DNA of 64,000 bases from Udeniomyces pyricola. Its lineage: Eukaryota; Basidiomycota; Tremellomycetes; Cystofilobasidiales; Mrakiaceae. A model generated the notes under the pieces. That model was given only the letters and a program-made list of their open reading frames with translations, did not search any database and had not been told where the DNA came from. The stretch's first letter is position 1, and each line of letters starts with the position of its first letter. The translations under genes and the position numbers were made by a program. Below are positions 38,801 to 49,862 of this stretch, one piece after another. The stretch lies in contig BCIK01000006.1 in NCBI GenBank assembly GCA_039545295.1, positions 496,001 to 560,000 on the forward strand, read 5' to 3'.

Positions 38801-39010
38801 AAACGTGGGTTGGTTTCGGCGTTCTTTGGCTGTCGCTCGCTCGCTCGCTCGTTCTCGCATTCTCTTCGCTCACTCCCTAACAGGAAGGAGGGGGAGGTTG
38901 AGGCGACGACTGACCTTGAACTTGTACTCTCCCTTCTCATCTTTCGAGATCGTTACGGGGAGTCGGTTGGCGACGACGATGAGTCGCTTGTCTTCTGGTT
39001 CGGCGGACAT
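35810..39010 (-). CDS. TPS1: Alpha,alpha-trehalose-phosphate synthase (UDP-forming) Tps1
   Basis: Tps1 makes trehalose-6-phosphate from UDP-glucose and glucose-6-phosphate in the cytosol; in fungi trehalose protects against heat and desiccation. Ten exons (39010-38915, 38652-38589, 38249-38129, 37943-37897, 37792-37479, 37320-37081, 36939-36772, 36623-36396, 36302-36056, 35895-35810) give 536 aa, close to the usual size. GT20 signatures: RLIVVANRLPVTI near the start, MSSGGLVSALSGCKK, IGWPGIEI, NGFSNSILWPLFHYHPG, WVQDYHLMLLP, HTPFPSSEIYR, LPVRREILLG, IGVDRLDYIKGVPQKLHALE and TRDGMNLVSYEYIATQ, then the nucleotide-binding SEFAGAAQSL and INPWD. About 48 extra residues after LLLRGLIAGK (37640-37500) are rich in Asp/Glu/Gln and look like a surface loop insertion. 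There is no phosphatase domain, so it is Tps1, not Tps2. Confidence 0.96.
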
Positions 39011-39669
39011 AAGGGAGATGGAGGGAACACTGTTGAGGTTGAAACGGGATGGAGGGGGTGATGCAAAGGGAGAAAGACTGGTTGGCAGGAGGTTCAGGCG
39101 AAGGGCGGCGGAAAGAGAAGAAACACGCCGTCGGCCAAGATGGAGACCCCGCTTTCACTAGTTACGTCACACAACGGACACCACACCCCGGCCTGGACTT
39201 CCGTTGGACCTTGGCCTTGCGCCGGTTGCGCCTGCGGCATATATATTCATGATGATGGTGCATCATGATGCATGATGCAAGCTATGGGAGCAACGAAGAT
39301 CGACAATCTGGCCACCGCAGATTACATGATGAGCCAACATGGATAGAACAAATAAAAAAAAAAATACTACTAGGACTGAGCAAACAGGTCGAAAACGAAA
39401 CAAAACGGGAAAGAAGGGCAAGAAAACAGCAAGAACACAAAACACGGAAGAGGAGAAGGTTGACATGACGCAGAAGAAGCCAAGGCTGAGAAAGGAAGAA
39501 AGAAGCAGGAAGGCAAGCAAAAGAACAAAGTGCGAGTCAAAGAAAAAACAAGAAGAAAAAGAAACAGACTGAACAACTAGCACGACGCCTTCACATCAGC
39601 TGTCGATCCAAACCGCACGGCACATAGCACCACAGTCTCAAATAACAGCTCTAACACACACCCACTCAT
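39011..39669. promoter_or_regulatory. TPS1 promoter region and 3' flank of next gene
   Basis: About 660 bp precede TPS1. An AGGGG stress-response-like pentamer lies at about 39053 in the likely 5' UTR, and a TATATAT stretch at about 39240. A CATCATGATG repeat follows at 39261-39277. An A/G-rich tract covers 39350-39570. Stress control of TPS1 is known in fungi; a single pentamer here is weak evidence. Confidence 0.35.
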
Positions 39670-42600
39670 CTAAAGGACAGGCGACCCAACCGGAACCACC
39701 CTCGATCCAAACGCAACGCGACCACCATCCTCTCCGAGATCTACAATCACCGCCTCTTCCTCGTCCTCCTCCGCATGATCATCTTCACCATTCCCCCTGA
39801 TCAATCCGCCCTGGAAGCCACCGCCACTGCTGCCCGTAGCGAGGGAGCTTGAGCGGCGCGATCCAAACGGAGGCGTGCGCGTCTGAGAGGGACGCGAGGA
39901 AGGGGACATTGGCCGGGTGTTGGTATCAAATTGGGGCGACGGAGACGGCGACAGTCGACCCGAGTGGCTGAAATTGTAGTTGATCGATCCCGGGTGCGAT
40001 GGCGAGGGAAGCGCAAGCGATCGGCGGTAGGTCGAAGAAGACGGCGAGGGTGGAACTGAGATGGGGATGGGGAACTTGCCAACGAGCCGCGAGGAGCCTC
40101 CATTGGACCCGCCAAACGTAGTGGTATGTCTCGAGTCCGTCATTGGAGGTCGAGGATGACGTGCGTACGACTCGGGTTGGGTGTAGGATAGGGTCTGTTC
40201 GTGGAGAGACGAGCGTCGTCGTTGATCATAGGCCGTCTGCTCCATCGACACCCGCTCTTCTTGCTCCTCTCTCCAACGTCGCTCGTACGCTCCCCAGTCC
40301 TCATACACTTCACCTCCTCCTCCATGCTGCCTCTCGAACGTCTCCCTTTCTTCCCTCTCGAATGCCTCGAGCTCGCTCCCACCCTCGCCAAAGCCTGACT
40401 CGGTTGTCGCGTACTCGTCTTCCTCCCGGTAAGCGTGACTGATGGGCGCCGAGACGCTGATAGAAGTAAGACCCTGAGCGAGCTCAGTATCCTGGTCCCT
40501 CTGATACCAAATCCGACGATCACTGCCTCCGTCTTCTGATCGACGCTCGCGAGTCCTTCGTGCAGCCTCCACCAGCTCCATCTCCTCCCTCTCGGCAGCC
40601 GCCACGGCAGCTTGGGCTCGGATGCGAGCTCGTCTGCGGCGTTCCATCTCGACCTCCAGTTCGGCATCCGACATTTCTGAAAGAGGTATGTTCGTCGAGC
40701 CTTGCCGGGTAAGCGCCACTGTCGATGGGTTGTGATGGTCAGTGGAAGAGGTTGGAGGGGTAGCAAGCCCACTGTTTCGATCGATGATATCATGGCGGCC
40801 TTCAGATGAACTACTGGCACCGCCCCGGGACATGCGCGAGCTCTGTGGATAGTTTCGCGATGGGTTGGAAGCAGAAACTCGTCGTCGAATCCCGTTGGCA
40901 TCGAAGATCGAAGTCGAATCTGGGTAGCTGCCGGGGTCGTCGTGCTGATCCTTGGGAGACTCCTCTTTCAAGAGAAGGGTGTTTTCCATGCCGGCCGCGT
41001 AGGTGTCTCTCGATTCGTCAGCTTCTTCCTCATCATCTTCCTCATTGACGACCTCCCTCAGCCCGGCCTCACGGAGCCGACCAGCTCTGCGCTCGAGCTT
41101 CTTCCTCCTCATTCGGTCGAGTTCGGCCTCACGTCGAAGTTCCCAATCCCTCTGCCATTCGCTCTCTTGGACCGCTGCAAGCTGAGCCTGCTTGCTCAGT
41201 CCAATCTCCCGCGCTTGGGTGGCCTTTGGATCAGAAAAGACGGCCCGGAAGGACATGATGGATGGGGAAGTGGGCTGGAAGAACAGGTCTGGGTCGACGC
41301 CGGCTTTTGCGACGATGTCGACGGCTTCCATATGATCACTTGTATTCGTCATTCGGTGAGCGTAGAGGATGACGGACGGAGACTGGAAAACAAACTCGCC
41401 GCCTGAAAGAACAGAGTCGGGTGAAGACGAAAACGCAAAGAGGCGTGAGGTCAGAAAACGTGTAAGCACCGACATGTCAAGAGTGAGCCTTCACGTCGAT
41501 CTACCCGACTTACCGAGCTGAGTAAGCTTGCCAAAGTCTTTCAGGGGCATACGGAAGAGGCCGTTGCCAATACCGGATACGAGTTGATGAGGCACAGAGC
41601 GGGTATTATACCGAGCTCTATCGGCTTGCTTGAGCGGTCCAAAGTCATTGGTCAGCTAATCAAGAGGAGAAGGACGGTAACCGATGAAATGTCAGCTAGA
41701 GAATGAGTCCAGTGAAGAGAAGAAGGGAAAAGAGAGGAAGCCAAACCCACGCGAGTCATGCCGAGGAAATTGTAAAGTCGTCGAGGGCCGTCGGCATACA
41801 TGGGGAATGGGCAATTGAAGATTTCTGTGAACAGCGATAGACACAGAAGAAGAAGAAGGGCAATGATCAACCTTGGTACACAATACTGCGGAGGGAACAG
41901 AAAGAGCCAGCATCTGGACTCGTACCTCGATAGCTCTTGAGGATTCGCCAGTGACTATATTACCAAAACAAACAATAACGAGATCTATGCATTAGGGAGA
42001 TACGGGTCGCATCTGGTAAACAAAGCAAAAAGCAAAATGGTACCGACCAATTCGAGATGATGATGACGTCAACATTCTCTCGCTGGAGCACTGCTGGATC
42101 GAGTTCAGAGATACTAGCGTCGACATAGTTTTGACATTGTCCACACATGCTATGCCTAAGGAGGTGCGGATTCAACCAGGGCGATTCAGTGAGAGAACAT
42201 AGAGCCAAGAGGGCACAATCCCAGGGCACAAAGTAGCATGAGATTGCCTTGCTTGTTGGCCGGTAGCTGGTACGAATCAGACGTAGAAGGGACTCTGGGA
42301 TAGTTGTACTCACCGGATAAAAAACACGCACGTCCGACGACCGGGCTCGTTACTGATGAGGTCACGAAATTTGATTGGGAGGCCCATCTCATCGAGTAGA
42401 TCACACATGCCCGCCTCCCAGATTCGTTTGACGCTTGGAATCCCCTCAACGGTGAATGGCTCGATCAATGCTGGGTCTAGTCGCTCGCGGGAGATCTTGT
42501 TGTTGGGTCTATCAAGATCGTCAAGCTCGGCCGAGAGGTCCCATGTCGTCGTTGGACCGTCGTGAGCCATGGGCGGCGTGATGAGACCGTCTCGCAAACT

Positions 42601-43618
42601 GAAGAGGAAGCGAACAGTACATCTTAGCTTTGATCCGCACCGAGTCATGTCCAAAGTAGCTGCCGTGAACAAACACTCACTCTGCCTGATGCCCGGGTGA
42701 AATGAGTCCCTCGACAAAGTCGCTCGCCTGCTCAACATGTTGCTCCGGCGGCGAATGTCGCTGGACTTCCTTGTCCTTTTCGCGTCGGTGCTGGAGGTAC
42801 GCCTCTCGCTTGCTCGAGGCAGAGATCTTGACGGGCTTGACGCGGCTACTATGCTTTGGTGGAGGTGGGGGCGGATAATTGGGTAGGAATGCAGGCGAGG
42901 GTGGATCGACTTGGAGGATATGGGATTGCTTGCGGAAGAGGCCTGGATGACTTTCTGCAAGGCTTACGGAATCGCTAGACTTATACGCATTCTGGCTCAG
43001 AGCTGACATAGGCGATGGTGCTCGTTCCAGTCGACGGGGGTAGGCCCCGGGAACGCTCGTTGAAGGATCAGCAGGGAGCGTAGAGGAGGAAGCGGATGCT
43101 AGGAAGGGAAGAGAGGGCGCGAGAGATGATGTGGGTGACTGAAGTTCATTCAATGGTAACCGCGACTGTCGAGTGGAGACGAGAGACGATGAGGAAGCAG
43201 ACGCTTGGGCTGCTATCGCGGAGGCATCGGCACCGTTGATGTAGGATGGCCGTTCGCCAGAAGGGGTTGGGGATAGCGACCGGATAGCTTGGGATTGAGG
43301 GCGTTGTTGGTTTGCGAGCGAGAAACGAGGATCAGGTCGAGGATGAGAGCCGTTTGTAAGAGAACTGCCCTTCGTACCAGCACTGACATTGCCGACAGAG
43401 GATGGGGCGGCCGGAGCTGAGGTATCGATAGTGGGGACAGGAATGCGACGCAGGTATCGCGTCGATGATGCTGGGCGTATGGTTGGGTTCTTCGGAGGGT
43501 CGGCAATGGCTGAGGACCCTCGCGTCGGCATGGATGAGTCAAGTAGCGATGGTGTTGAGACTGGGCCAAGGACAGGCAGCTCAGGCTGAGGGGTGGCGAA
43601 GGCGGTAGTGGCAACCAT
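39670..43618 (-). CDS. Long protein with embedded AhpC/TSA-2 (PRXL2-like) thioredoxin fold
   Basis: Seven exons (43618-42681, 42598-42314, 42155-42048, about 41953-41923, 41826-41750, 41656-41513, 41403-39670) join in frame, about 1100 aa. The first 310 residues are Ser/Pro-rich with a polyproline PNYPPPPPPKHSS. The middle, exons 2-6, matches the AhpC/TSA antioxidant family related to PRXL2/SelU: FFIRHSMCGQCQNYV with a CxxC, then VDVIIISNW, then FNCPFPMYADGPRRLYNFLGMTR. The rest is long, with a charged coiled-coil-like part (EWQRDWELRREAELDRMRRK), acidic runs and a Ser/Pro/Arg-rich tail. The conserved fold is clear; a redox role is inferred only from the CxxC. I know no gene name for this architecture. 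The ATG at 43618 is the first in frame after a stop-free leader limit. Confidence 0.8.
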
Positions 43619-44708
43619 GCTAAAATGAAGGGAAGAACGCGAAGGGGAGGATACGTGGGCGTAGCTTAGATGAGGGAAGGAGTTGCCCGAACGGGGCGAA
43701 AAAGAGGCTACGAGGGCGGCCGATGATCAGGAGCAACGAGTGTGGCAGCGATAGAACAAGACTGGGCAGGAACAAGCTTTGGTCAGCTGCAAATAGCGGC
43801 GACGGTGGCGACTGAGTAAGGAATGTGAGCAAGCTGATGAAGGAAGGGACGGAAGTCGGACGTCGGCAGTTGGAGAGAGAAGAAAGCGAGACAAGCAAGG
43901 GGAAGCTGGAAGGGCAGCGGTCCCAAAAAGTCCAGGCCCTCTGATCTCTGATCCGATCACGATGGAGTCCGGGGGGAGAAGGCCTTCCGGCCGCTTCCGG
44001 CCCACCCAGACTGATCATCACCATGTAGTTACTCCGCGTTGGCACGACTATCCGGCGTTTGAAATTTGAACGTTTTCCTCTGGCCAGGTCGATAGTCAAT
44101 GGTGCATGTACGATGCCCGCATGCTGGTCAGCTACATGATCAGGTAAACCTGCATCCACTGTGCATGCGCCGGCATGCCTGCCATATCCATCATCATCCA
44201 ACCCGGATGTGCGCTCGATCTACTTACATCAGTCTGCTGCTGTCTGATAGCTGTCCGGACGCATATATTTTGATCAATTACAGCTCGTCTTTTCTTCACT
44301 AATCGACCTACTTGCCACCGATGCCATGAGCGCGCGGATGGCCGGATCCAAGGCGCAGCTATCGTGTATAATCGAATCTCGAAATATCATGGTGGCGATC
44401 ACTCAGGCAATTTTCAGTACCTAGATATCAAATCTTGCAGCCAGCCTCTGCAGTTGATATGTTGATAGTCCGTATATATAGCCGTCCATCGATTGACGCT
44501 CATGTTGCCGGCAAACATACAAGTCATGCATTCGGCAGCTGGCAGACTGGCCAGATACTGTGGCCCTCGGCCACCTCCGACGCCATCGTTTCTTCTTTCT
44601 GACTCGACGACGTGCTTGACATATATCCATCGAGCTCCATTCTGCCGCTTTCATGAATCACAGTAACTTCTTCTTCGTTGACCCTTCAGTTACATCGACA
44701 TCTCAATC
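43619..44708. promoter_or_regulatory. Divergent intergenic region
   Basis: About 1.1 kb separates divergent starts and should hold both promoters. A minus-strand open frame (43620-44201) continues upstream of the PRXL2-like gene but shows no protein family. Repeated CATGC/GCATG motifs occur near 44103-44190. Confidence 0.45.
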
Positions 44709-46353
44709 ATGACCCCCTCTCCCGCTTACCTCAACACCTACGTACCTAGACCCCGGCCTTCGTTCCCTCCCAACATCCACCTTGAAACTCCGGTGGAAAG
44801 CTATGACTTGAACTTTGTCTTCTCCCCCATCAAGGTTCTACAAGGCTCTGAAACGGACGTCCGGCTCGAGCCGTTTGTGGTGCGTGTGCAACGCCATTCA
44901 TCTGCGTCTTTGATATTTCTGTACCCCAGCTTTCTCATGTTGAGTATCTCGTCACTTTGTATGCCTATCGATCTAATCTAACCTTGGGCTCGAACTCTTC
45001 AACCTGAACGATGACTCCCCATCGACGCGTCAAACCCATGACTGCATATGCACCATAAATCCATCCATCGATCGCTCGCTCGCAGCCGAGCATTCATGCT
45101 CAACAAATCTTTGACGCCACAGTCGACCATCCGGAGCTTTTCCGATGGATGCCAATTCCTCTCTGGACAACGCTCCAAGGACTCCTCGAATGGGCTGAAG
45201 AGTTTCATCGCACGCCAGCTGTCAGTTTTGGCGTCCCCCCGTCCCCCCCCCCCCCCCCGACAAGAGTGATAGACAGTCGAGTTCCCCGCTTTGAGCAGTA
45301 GTCGTAACTTGGCTTGAAAATATGACTCCCCAAATTGAGACTCATCCTGATATTTTACTCATATCATGCGTGCACTCACCTCAGAGCTCCCTTCTCTACG
45401 TCATCTACGATACAAAAGGGGATAATCAGAAGGGAACATTGGCAGGTTTCCTTGCGTTCATCAATAGTTCCGAGGTAGACCTCGTATCGGAGTTGGGTTG
45501 GGTTTGCATGTAAGTCATGATCTCATCCGTGCTTCCGACGAAAGTCACCATTGCGGAGAACCCCCAATGGTAGATCACTTTACCATTGGCTGTCGACGTG
45601 TCGACCCTTATCAAACTCCCGATCTTGGCACTAAGAAGTCTTCGTGTCCATGCCACCGCTATACTATCTGATGCTGACGAATCTCTCTTTCGCGTCAAAC
45701 TCAATGACGCCACATACATAGTATTCCTTCGTACCAACGAACTCACGTCCTCACGCATACGGCCTTTCTCATGCTCGAGCACGCGTTTGCATTGCCTAGC
45801 TCGGGCGGGTGGGGGCTTCGACGCGTGCAATGGCAAGGTCAGTCTGCTACGAAGTCATATCAACCGTACCCTGAATGCCAATGGCTTGCAGACGGGGAAC
45901 ATGCACATGTAGATATGGTTATCGAATGTTTGGAGGGGAGGAGGAGATCGTTTCTAGAACTTATACATATACATGTGTCTTGTCTTGTCTTTTGTATTCT
46001 GGATTCTTTCGATTCATATATTCTCTCTATCCAAACCCGTTAACAATCTCTCTTTTTTTTTTTTCTTCTTTTTTTTTTGCTCCTCTTTCGGATCTCGATT
46101 GGACGATCTCTCTCCAGCCAACGAACTCAACCTCCCTTCTCTCCGAGCGGCCGGCCGTCTGGGCTTCTCTGACGAAGGTCGGATCGTCAACCAACGGGTC
46201 CTCAACGCCGGTCTCGTAGGGTCCTACCCTGGCCGGACCGGAGATGCCCATCAAGGAAAGGACTCGAGAACGACGGCGGTGTTTGGGATGGGGTATCATC
46301 AGTGGGCCGGGATAAGGGAGAGGTTGCAGGAGATGGTGAGGAAGACGTATTGA
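44709..46353 (+). CDS. GNAT-family N-acetyltransferase
   Basis: Five exons (44709-44879, 45086-45220, 45385-45509, 45722-45837, 46118-46353) give 260 aa. The order of blocks is that of RimJ/RimL-like GNATs. An N-terminal region has DVRLEPFV and then HPELFRWMPI. A central beta strand pair follows (LLYVIYDTKGDNQKGTLAGF, DLVSELGWV). The acetyl-CoA pyrophosphate-binding region is diverged (PSYQRTHVLTHTAFLMLEHAF), and then come the beta5/alpha4 elements WGLRRVQWQANELNLPSLRAAGRLGF. The C-terminal tail (RTTAVFGMGYHQWAGIRERL) is typical of fungal proteins of this group. The substrate cannot be told. The ATG at 44709 gives a complete N-terminal strand. A poly(C) run lies in the intron at 45241-45258. 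Confidence 0.8.
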
Positions 46354-46762
46354 ACCGGATAGAATTACACGGTTTTCATCTCGATGATTGGGATCAAGAG
46401 GGGGTTTTATCGAACCGAGGAGGAAGCCATGCAAGAAAGAGAGCAGCAGCAAGAAGAGAGAACACCAAACGACTAAAATCCATTCGTTCCTTTCTTGGAA
46501 ACGACTGATCCTTACTATCACTGAGGCCTGTACAATCGTCAATCGACGGTTGAAACTTTGGCGACAGATGCAAGCCGGATCGAGAAAGGTTTTCCCATTA
46601 CATGGATGTCTCATCTGATCATTGTACCTCCTCCTCCTGCTCCTCTCCATATAATCAGAGTCCGTGGATGGGGAAGGACGGAACAAGGGCTTCGAGCCTC
46701 TGGGAACCCGATGATGACTTATCGGGGCGAGTACCGGATCTAAGGACGGCTCATTTCTCTGC
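46354..46762. other. Convergent intergenic region
   Basis: About 410 bp separates the GNAT and UBX gene 3' ends. I see no gene or clear structure. Confidence 0.5.
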
Positions 46763-48295
46763 TCAGAAGGAGATCGTGAATGTACGGAGGTAAAGAACAG
46801 TCAGCCTCAGAAGAACCCAACCCAGCGTCACAGAAGAATCATACCAGCTCAGTCTCTTGCCTAGACGAACAGGGAACAAGGGACGGGCCAGGACAAAGGG
46901 AAGGAGAGAGAGAGAAAAAATGCAAAACGACAGCGAATGAGACGCACTCTTGTGCAGGCCTTTCAACAACCAAGCTGGAATCTTCTTCTCTTTTGGTTTG
47001 GCCGGAGCGGCTGATGGATCATCTGTGGGACTTGCGGTGGATGACGCCGGTGGTTGGGAAGAGACCGAGGAAGGATCTGGTAGATCGGTGGCGTGAGAAA
47101 GGAGGTTCGAAAGGAGAGGAGCCGGCCGAGTGGAGACTGATAGCCAAAGACATTGCATAGGTTAGGCAAAGATGAAACAAAGTAGATGTCAACTAAGGAG
47201 GAGCGAAGAGACTCAACGGTTTAGGTCATCGTTCTCGAATCGGATGAGTAGAACGGAAGAAGGCGTCAAGCCATGCTCGAGAAGAGTCGCTGGGGGAGGT
47301 GGAAGAGGAGAACGCGAGCGTTTATGAGGAGGTCGAACAGGCTCGGTCGGGGGGTACTCGGGGAGGTTGGAGCGAGGAGGTTGATCTGAACAGCAGTGCA
47401 TGGATGTAAAGGATAAGCGGGTATGCGTCATCAAGGGCTGAGTTCCTTTGCCCTTTCCCCTCTGCTGTCTACTTTCAACATTCTAGAGAGAGACCTCCTT
47501 ACAAAGCATGAAAGGTTCAGATCGATGCGTTTCAGCGAGAGATTCTCGAACAAAGGCGTAAACAAGGACCAGCCGGGAATCCGAGGGGAATATGCGCTCG
47601 ATCTGAGTGCGATCGGAGAACTTGATCCGAATCTTGGTCTGAGATGTCAAAAGATGACGATAACAAACATGAAGAAAGACAAATTTAGCTACATGTTCAA
47701 CATAACAAGATGGTTATCGTCTCGATTGGGGTCAATGTAAATCTATGTGGAAGAAGAGGGGGGAGGAGGAGGAGGGGGGGGGGTCCAACACGTACTGTTG
47801 GCCAAGATGGCTTTGGTTTCGTCGTCTTCGCATCATCCTTTGCTCGCATCGCACTTGTTCGGAGAACACTGTTAGCCTGTTGACGACCTGTAGCAGCCAA
47901 GTACGCAGCCTGAATCTCGGCAGGCGTCGGCTCAAAGGCAGAGTCCGGAAGTTCATCTACCGGGGAGATTGATACAGGCCAAGTAGACCCACAGGAAAGC
48001 GTCAGTCCCATAACCCCAACGCGTCGCGTCTTGCGGACAGTTCGCCGTGGGTTCACGTGATAAAGAGCTTGCTAGTTTATGCACCTAGTGGAGTAGACGA
48101 CTCGACCGGACGAAAAACAGCGGTTTGGGCGGCGGCCGGTTGCGAAGAAGGCAGCGAGGCCGAAGTGTTGGAAGATGTCAGCCCGTCAGGGGTCGTCGTG
48201 TCGGTCGGAAGAGAGTTGGACGCATTAGGGGAGTTGGCATGCGAGGTGTCTGTTGGCTGGACGGGATGTTGGCTAGTAGAGACAGGAAGTGACAT
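46763..48295 (-). CDS. UBX4: UBX-domain protein of the Ubx4/ASPL(TUG) type
   Basis: Ubx4/ASPL proteins bind the AAA ATPase Cdc48/p97 through their UBX domain. Exons: 48295 to about 48077, 47956-47796, 47638 to about 47509, about 47387-47215, about 47113-46950, and about 46869-46763. Family blocks: TAVFRPVESSTPL, LPDSAFEPTPAEIQAA, a start of UBX at TKIRIKFSDRTQIERIFPSD, VYAFVRESL, then FMLYQPPRSNLPEY and LEHGLTPSSVLLIRFENDDLN. A late KIPAWLLKGLHK resembles the PKWLK-type end of this family. The N-terminal ubiquitin-like region of ASPL is missing from this model. A frame just upstream reads NRGFILLAPRS, which may be part of it, so the start at 48295 is uncertain. The last 28 residues are also provisional. 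Confidence 0.78.
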
Positions 48296-48702
48296 TGGTG
48301 AGAGGTGAAACAGAAGACGTGGTGAAGACTGTGGTTGATGCGTTGCGTTTGATGACGACGATGATGAAGATGATGCTGATGAACGAGGTGCCAGCAGGAT
48401 GAAACCGCGGTTCTGCAACTTATAACAGAACGGTTTGACACGTCACCCATTATATGGGATGGCGTCTAGCCTGTGATTTGGCCACAAACATGTTGCATTC
48501 TATCTTTGCCCTGCATTCAGCTCACAAAGTCATGTTTGACATAGGCGTAGTTTCTGCACAAACGGTCTTCTTAGACACACACAATACATCGTGGCCATCT
48601 GCAGCATCCCCGCTCCTTTGAAGCTTTCCCACAGTGAGCTCTTACGTCGCCTTATCGTACATCAGATCAAACGAAACTCTCCAAATATAAATCGACCTCC
48701 TT
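48296..48702. other. Intergenic region, UBX promoter / BUD31 terminator
   Basis: About 400 bp separates the BUD31 stop codon from the modelled UBX start. It contains a run of GAT/GAC repeats (48352-48380, minus-strand Ser codons) that may belong to a longer UBX first exon. Nothing else is recognised. Confidence 0.4.
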
Positions 48703-49862
48703 CTAGCTGTCACTACTGCAACCCTTGCAGCCTGTGGGCGACACGCATGAGAACAGAAGAAAAAACGCCGGCAATCCAAAGGTCAGCGCGTCCTTTGGCG
48801 ACATATCCCATAGATGCCTTCTCAGAAACGTACCACAGTGGATGCATTCTATGACTTGTCCGCTTTTGAGGTTTGATTTGGGGACTCGACAGATGCAGGT
48901 GCTGCCTTGATAGTTCATGTCCTGTAGGCGCAACACAGATACGAAGGAAAAGGAAGAGCGTGAGTGCCGAGCGAGTGCGATGCGTCCAATCCACCACGCA
49001 ATGAGGATTACGACAGAGAGCATGCCGACCTTTGTCTGAATGCATCGAACGCAGCAAAGTTTCTCATCTGTGATAAGAGAGATCCGACAAAGCAAAGAGG
49101 ACACGAAACAATCGGGATCAGCACCAGCTCAGATGCCGCGTTTTCGAAACGCGTCTCTGCTCTGAACACTGATTTCAGCTCTTGTGTACGTACAACCTTG
49201 CTTCTTCCACTTTGCTATCAGGCTGTACATGAAGACAAAGGAAAGTCGCGTTAACTTGAAAGCCACGTGTGTGTCAAAGAGGGTGATGGTGACGGAATAC
49301 GCACTTGGCATCGGCGTAGCCCTCCTTCAGCAGCCAGTCGTACAGCGGCTTCTCAATGGCTTCACGGATGTAGTACAGGTCGTAAATGTATCGCGATCGT
49401 GTGTGAGATATGCGCATCTGTCATGTCGCGTAAAGTGACGAGGGGTCTGTCAGCTACAGACACATACCAGACCTGGTACACGATGCCCCCTGCTCCGCTC
49501 TCGGCAGCTCCGACTTTGACCGGAATGTCAGATCCCAGAAAGCAAGCCAAGCAAGATGAAGTGACTGGGACGTACGATACCCCAGGTAGACTCGACCCTT
49601 CGCTTGCCCTCGTGAGACTCGTTCTCGGCGTCCCTCATCTTGCGAGCGTAGTCCTCGAGAATGGGGGCAATGTCCTCGTAGCCTTCGGGAGGAGGCTTTG
49701 TTCGAGAGGTCTTGATCTTGGGCACTGTTGAGTTGGGTTGGATGGATGGATGGATGGAAGGTGGGCAGTTAATAAAGGCCGGAATGGGTAGGTAGGCGTG
49801 TTGAAATTACAGCAGTGGGTGACTAGAAAGGGGGGGGGGCAATTCGATGAGGGACGCGTACT
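48703..49862 (-). CDS. BUD31: Splicing factor Bud31 (G10 protein)
   Basis: Bud31 is a small zinc protein of the activated spliceosome (NTC-related/Bact). Exons: 49862 (one base of CDS), 49724-49576, 49417-49305, 49222-49197, 49067-49030, 48921 to about 48834, and about 48733-48703. The product is about 150 aa, the normal size. It reads PKIKTSRTKPPPEGYEDI, then NESHEGKRRVESTWGI, then MRISHTRSRYIYDLYYIREA, LIAKWKKQG, EKLCCVRCIQTK, STCICRVPKSNL, ECIHCGCKGCSS, with all conserved cysteines. The minus-strand exon beginning at 49724 starts TGCCC directly after an AG, so its first codon needs an A from upstream. The exon ending AACA before GTACGC at 49861 provides it, so the initiator ATG is split A/TG by a 137-nt intron. 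The protein is certain; the split start is inferred. Confidence 0.95.

Noticed and set aside
43620..44201. 193-codon minus-strand open frame upstream of the PRXL2-like gene
   Set aside because: No family resemblance, no splice support, and it lies where the promoter and 5' UTR should be.
49441..49500. Possible 5-nt micro-exon GTCTG in BUD31
   Set aside because: A simpler model with a strong GTACGT donor at 49575 joins in phase zero and gives the canonical WGI-MRISHTRSRY.
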